Assembly (NCBI GenBank): GCA_900770275.1
Contig: CAAGJS010000191.1
Location: forward strand, 1 to 8,731
Length of the DNA: 8,731 nucleotides
From: Erysipelotrichaceae bacterium
Lineage (GTDB): Bacteria > Bacillota_I > Bacilli_A > Erysipelotrichales > Erysipelotrichaceae
Direction of reading: 5' to 3'
Below are positions 5,911-8,731 of this stretch, piece by piece. The notes below the pieces were generated by a model. That model ran no database searches. It saw only the letters and a program-made list of their open reading frames with translations, and was not told where the DNA came from. The first letter of the stretch is position 1, and the number at the start of each line of letters is the position of its first letter. A program made the translations under genes and the position numbers.

Positions 5911-7758
5911 TCAGTTCAGCCCCGCAATAACATCGGCCGCATACTTGCCAGAAGTAAGCGCCCAGCCATTATTAGCGCCGGATGGCGAGTCATCGCCCAT
6001 CTGACCGCCGACAACTTCACCAGCCGCATAGAGACCGCTGACTGCCTCGCCCGACTTGTTCATAACATTCAGGCTGCTGTTGACCTTGAGACCGCCCATC
6101 GTCGTCGCATAGCGTGCCTTCTGCTCAACAATGTAATACGGACCATCGCCGATCTTCGTCTTCAGATAATCTGCACCGCGTCCAAAGTCCGCATCTTCCC
6201 CAGCATCCACATAGCTGTTGAATGTCTCGATCGTCTTGGCCAGCGCATCGCCATCGATGCCCGCCGCCTTGGCAGCTTCCTGGATCGTATCGCCATGGGT
6301 GAACACAGGCTCGGAAGCACCGTTATTTTCAACATAGCTGTCAATCATGTCTTCCGTCAGACCGGCAGCTGCCAGCTTGGTCTTCCAGGTATTGAACGTA
6401 TCGCTGTCCATGACAAGATACAGTTCCTGATTGTCCTGCTGCTGAAGAACGTTGAGAATATCATGGTTGCTCGCCTTTTCATTAACGACACGGACACCCT
6501 TATCATTGACAAGGATTGCTGAACCATTGAAGGCACCGATATTGCCCGCAATGGTGCTCTTAGCATGCTTCGGAGCTACTTCGACGCCATTAGGATATTC
6601 CTTGATGTACTCCATATGCGTCGTATCCGCATCCACCGCATCAACAGCCATCTGCAGACCCTGTCCCGCCGAAGAATCCAGGCCATAGAACAGGCCTTCC
6701 GCAGCAGCTTCCGGAAGAAGATCGCTGTTATTACCATAGCCGCCCGTCGCCAGCAGCACTGCACCGGCGTGGATCGTATAGGTTTTACCCTTCTGACTCT
6801 TCGCCTCAACACCGGTAACTGCACCATTATCAACGATCAGAGAAGTTGCCGTCGTATTCAGCAGCACCTGCGCATCCGTCTTTTCAACGGCCGACGAAAG
6901 CGCCACTGCCGCACCGGCACCGCCGCCCGTATAGGCAAGTTCACGGTTCTTCGAATACTCAGCCTGCGTATGAAGACCCGTATCCATATCGTAGGTAACG
7001 CCAACCGTATCGACCAGCCAGTCCGTCGTCTTTCCAACATTCTCCGCATAAAGTGCCAGCAGATCCGGATCATTCAGATTGTCGCCATTGGCCATGAAGT
7101 CGGCCTCCATGGATGCCGCGGAATCATCCGTAACGCCCGCCTCCTGCTGTGCCCTGGATCCGGTCACAACCTGATTGCCCCCGGAGACACGGATCGTTCC
7201 GCCAAGAGAAGACGTCTTCTCCACAAGGATGACGCTCTTGCCCGCCGATTCAAGTTCGATTGTCGCCGCCATACCGGCAGCCCCGCCGCCGATGACCGCA
7301 ACATCCGCCGTCAGCTCTTCGCTGGTTCCTTCTTCATCATTGGGAATCTCGGCATTGAAGGCCGCAGGATCTCCGCCCGCCTGCGTAATCGCATCACGGA
7401 CCGCCTGCAGAATCGCAACGCTGGTATAGGTTGCTCCGCTGACCATATCCATGTTCAGAGTCTGATACTGCACAATGTTTTCCGGAATGGTTTCGATTGC
7501 CGGATCCGCCAGACCGGCTGTTTCGTGGTTGTCACCAACCGTAACAGCAGTGATGGCATTCTCGGTAACTGTCACATCAACGTTGACTGCCCCGTTCTTG
7601 CCATTTGCCGTTCCCGTATAGGTCCCTGGCGTCATAGCGCCGGATGACGCAGATATTGAGGCAGCTGCTGCCGTCGAAGCTGCGGCTGCAGAAGAACTTC
7701 CGCATCCCGCCAGCATCGCCGCACACAGCAGAAGACCCGTGTACTGTTTCAGCTTCAT
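5911..7758 (-). CDS. Secreted FMN-binding / FAD-dependent reductase lipoprotein (fumarate/urocanate reductase-like, substrate unknown)
   Basis: This 615-residue protein begins with a signal peptide and lipobox (LAGC, Cys19), so it is probably anchored outside the membrane. An Ala/Ser-rich tether (21-40) follows. An FMN-binding domain (about 43-128) carries DMVSGATYTS (104-113), the motif where FMN is attached covalently to Thr in this family. A FAD_binding_2 / flavocytochrome-c-type domain (about 150-613) has the dinucleotide motif VIGGGAAGMAA (155-165), LGGT (185-188) and the C-terminal GLYAAGEVVGG (575-585). Such FMN-FAD proteins pass electrons from membrane flavoprotein chains to organic acceptors (fumarate, urocanate, cinnamates) in anaerobic respiration. 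By eye, residues that bind fumarate in the Shewanella enzyme are not conserved: Tyr388, Asn431, Thr552 and Asn597 stand where His365, Arg402, His504 and Arg544 are expected. The substrate is therefore probably not fumarate. The ATG has AGGAGG (7767-7772) 8 nt upstream. It forms its own transcription unit. Confidence 0.88.
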   Translation of the reverse strand: MKLKQYTGLLLCAAMLAGCGSSSAAAASTAAAASISASSGAMTPGTYTGTANGKNGAVNVDVTVTENAITAVTVGDNHETAGLADPAIETIPENIVQYQTLNMDMVSGATYTSVAILQAVRDAITQAGGDPAAFNAEIPNDEEGTSEELTADVAVIGGGAAGMAATIELESAGKSVILVEKTSSLGGTIRVSGGNQVVTGSRAQQEAGVTDDSAASMEADFMANGDNLNDPDLLALYAENVGKTTDWLVDTVGVTYDMDTGLHTQAEYSKNRELAYTGGGAGAAVALSSAVEKTDAQVLLNTTATSLIVDNGAVTGVEAKSQKGKTYTIHAGAVLLATGGYGNNSDLLPEAAAEGLFYGLDSSAGQGLQMAVDAVDADTTHMEYIKEYPNGVEVAPKHAKSTIAGNIGAFNGSAILVNDKGVRVVNEKASNHDILNVLQQQDNQELYLVMDSDTFNTWKTKLAAAGLTEDMIDSYVENNGASEPVFTHGDTIQEAAKAAGIDGDALAKTIETFNSYVDAGEDADFGRGADYLKTKIGDGPYYIVEQKARYATTMGGLKVNSSLNVMNKSGEAVSGLYAAGEVVGGQMGDDSPSGANNGWALTSGKYAADVIAGLN

Positions 7759-7786
7759 TATTCTTTCCTCCTATAAAACCGCACCC

Positions 7787-7815
7787 ATTCTATTCACCTG
7801 AAGAACAGAGTTCAA
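7787..7815 (-). promoter_or_regulatory. Sigma-A promoter of the flavin reductase gene
   Basis: On the minus strand a -35 TTGAAC (7810-7815) and a -10 TAGAAT (7787-7792, 5 of 6 consensus) are separated by exactly 17 nt. Transcription would begin near 7780, about 20 nt before the start codon and just upstream of its AGGAGG. The promoter lies directly downstream of the recO terminator, so this gene is predicted to be monocistronic. No clear operator was seen in the 104-nt gap. Confidence 0.65.
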
Positions 7816-7835
7816 GGAAGAACGAAGAAAGAAGT

Positions 7836-7864
7836 AAAGAAAAGAGACCTAAGCCAAAGGTCTC
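7836..7864 (-). terminator. Intrinsic terminator after recO
   Basis: In minus-strand sense GAGACCT (7864-7858) pairs perfectly with AGGTCTC (7850-7844) around the 7-nt loop TTGGCTT. The tract TTTTCTTT (7843-7836) follows. The upstream arm includes two bases of the recO stop codon, so termination comes immediately at the end of recO. It closes the era-recO unit. Confidence 0.85.
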
Positions 7865-8606
7865 AGCGCACCTGACGGTACAGGTTCCATGACTTCAGGA
7901 ACATGCTGCCATGGATTTCGAAGAACGACTCCAGAATGTCATTGATCCAGTCCGCCTTCCCTACCAGCGGTTTGAGTATTTCAATATGTTCCAGCTGCGC
8001 CTTATTCACCAGACGAAACTGGCGAAGCTCATCCGGCGTACGGACCAGTGCGTGCTCCTTCAACGTACAGGCAGGACAGAGAAAGCCGCCTGCTGCCGCC
8101 GAGATCGACTGCACATGCACATCGCCGTCAATCGCACAGCCATCCACCTGCGGACCAATGCCAAAGAGATCCAGCGTCCGCGCCATATAGATGGCAAGCA
8201 CCAGATCGCTGCGCTCTTGTTGATCCACCAGTGCAAACGCCTGCTCACAAAGATCGTAGATTGTTTCCGGATGAACGCCAACCGCCTGCTCACTGCTCAG
8301 ATTATCCGCAATTTCCGCGATCACAGCCGCCGTACACTGTGCCTTCAGATCGGTATGAATATGGGAATAGAACTGTTTCGTTTCCGCCGTACGCAGCGCA
8401 AAAATTGTCTTTCCTGGTTTATAGTCGAACAGAAATTCACCCTTTGTATACGGAAAAAGAGACGCCGCATTTTTGCTCGTAAGCTTCCGTACGCCGCGCG
8501 CACTCAGCGTAATCCGTCCGTACTGCCGCGTAAGCACTGTCACAAGCGCCCCGTTTTCCCGATAATCTGTCTGATTCAGTATCAGTCCCGTAATCCGGTC
8601 ATTCAT
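7863..8606 (-). CDS. recO: DNA repair protein RecO (recombination mediator)
   Basis: RecO binds single-stranded DNA and works with RecR (and RecF) to load RecA at gaps and to anneal strands. The protein is 247 residues, the usual length. The N-terminal OB fold (about 1-80) includes TDYRENGALVTVLTRQYGR and ARGVRKLTSK (36-45), followed by an all-helical domain. A zinc-finger-like segment contains C157 and GGFLCPAC (C177, C180). The first pair is unusual: CAID replaces the typical CxxC, so the second ligand position is Asp160. The ATG at 8606 overlaps the era stop in a TGATG junction, implying translational coupling; a TTG one codon earlier is possible but unlikely. The era-recO pair is conserved in Firmicutes. 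Confidence 0.93.
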   Translation of the reverse strand: MNDRITGLILNQTDYRENGALVTVLTRQYGRITLSARGVRKLTSKNAASLFPYTKGEFLFDYKPGKTIFALRTAETKQFYSHIHTDLKAQCTAAVIAEIADNLSSEQAVGVHPETIYDLCEQAFALVDQQERSDLVLAIYMARTLDLFGIGPQVDGCAIDGDVHVQSISAAAGGFLCPACTLKEHALVRTPDELRQFRLVNKAQLEHIEILKPLVGKADWINDILESFFEIHGSMFLKSWNLYRQVR

Positions 8607-8731
8607 CAATCGTCAATATTTCCGTATCCAAACGTCTCAATCGCCCGGTCCTTATTGCGCCACTCATTTTCAACGCGGATAAAGAGACTGAGATGCACCT
8701 TGTGCCCAAGAAGCTTCTCAATATCACGCTG
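8606..8731 (-). CDS. era: GTPase Era, C-terminal 41 residues (5' part outside window)
   Basis: The minus-strand frame is open from the right edge and ends with TGA at 8606-8608. It encodes QRDIEKLLGHKVHLSLFIRV, then ENEWRNKDRAIETFGYGN and the terminal IDD. The pattern R-DIE-LLG-KV-L-L-V-----WR-----FGY is the end of the KH domain of Era. Era is the GTPase that binds the 3' end of 16S rRNA and helps 30S subunit maturation. Only the RNA-binding end is visible; the GTPase domain lies outside. The position directly upstream of recO supports the identification. The stop codon shares one base with the recO ATG. Confidence 0.93.
   Translation of the reverse strand, partial: QRDIEKLLGHKVHLSLFIRVENEWRNKDRAIETFGYGNIDD

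Noticed and set aside
6565..7647. Plus-strand open frame of 360 codons antisense to the flavin reductase
   Set aside because: It is a shadow of the real gene, with low-complexity Arg/His/Ile-rich translation and no ribosome site or known domain.
8607..8609. TTG at 8609 as the start of recO
   Set aside because: The next codon is an ATG that forms the typical TGATG overlap with the era stop. The extra residue would add nothing to the family N-terminus.
1..8731. CRISPR array, tRNA or rRNA genes
   Set aside because: No regularly spaced direct repeats, tRNA-like cloverleaf with CCA end, or rRNA sequence was recognised on either strand.

Overview
The window looks like a chromosomal housekeeping locus of a low-to-mid GC Firmicute. 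The gene order era - recO - (extra gene) - glyS - dnaG - rpoD - trmK is the classic Bacillota replication/translation cluster. The single-chain glycyl-tRNA synthetase, the DnaG and SigA sequences, and a secreted FMN/FAD reductase lipoprotein point towards an anaerobic gut member of the Erysipelotrichia or a close relative. That placement is inference from gene content; nothing in the window fixes the genus.

All chromosomal genes lie on the minus strand, so they are transcribed from right to left. At the right edge is the C-terminus of the GTPase Era, whose stop codon overlaps the start of recO in a TGATG junction. A strong intrinsic terminator overlapping the recO stop closes that unit. Next is a monocistronic unit with its own promoter and terminator (about 5847-7815). 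It encodes a 615-residue lipoprotein with an FMN-binding domain followed by a fumarate-reductase-like FAD domain. A new promoter with an extended -10 (5771-5799) then starts the operon glyS - dnaG - rpoD - trmK. Its genes are tightly packed: 17-nt gap, 29-nt overlap, 11-nt gap. This couples glycyl-tRNA charging, primase, the housekeeping sigma factor and a tRNA m1A22 methyltransferase, an analogue of the macromolecular-synthesis operon.

The left edge (1-420) is the right end of an IS200/IS605-type element on the plus strand. It comprises the C-terminus of a TnpB RNA-guided nuclease, about 90 nt of presumptive omega-RNA scaffold, a right-end hairpin with a GTAA loop, and the terminal TTCAAC. 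The element ends exactly inside the 3' end of trmK. Its right end therefore supplies the last five codons and the stop codon of trmK, and the bases that would serve as the TnpB guide (from 421) are trmK sequence.

The main points for a second look are the TnpB guide and trmK junction, the unusual active-site residues of the flavin reductase sitting inside a normally conserved cluster, the enlarged acidic N-terminus of RpoD, and a glyS leader too short to hold a T-box. There is no gene-free stretch longer than about 130 bases.
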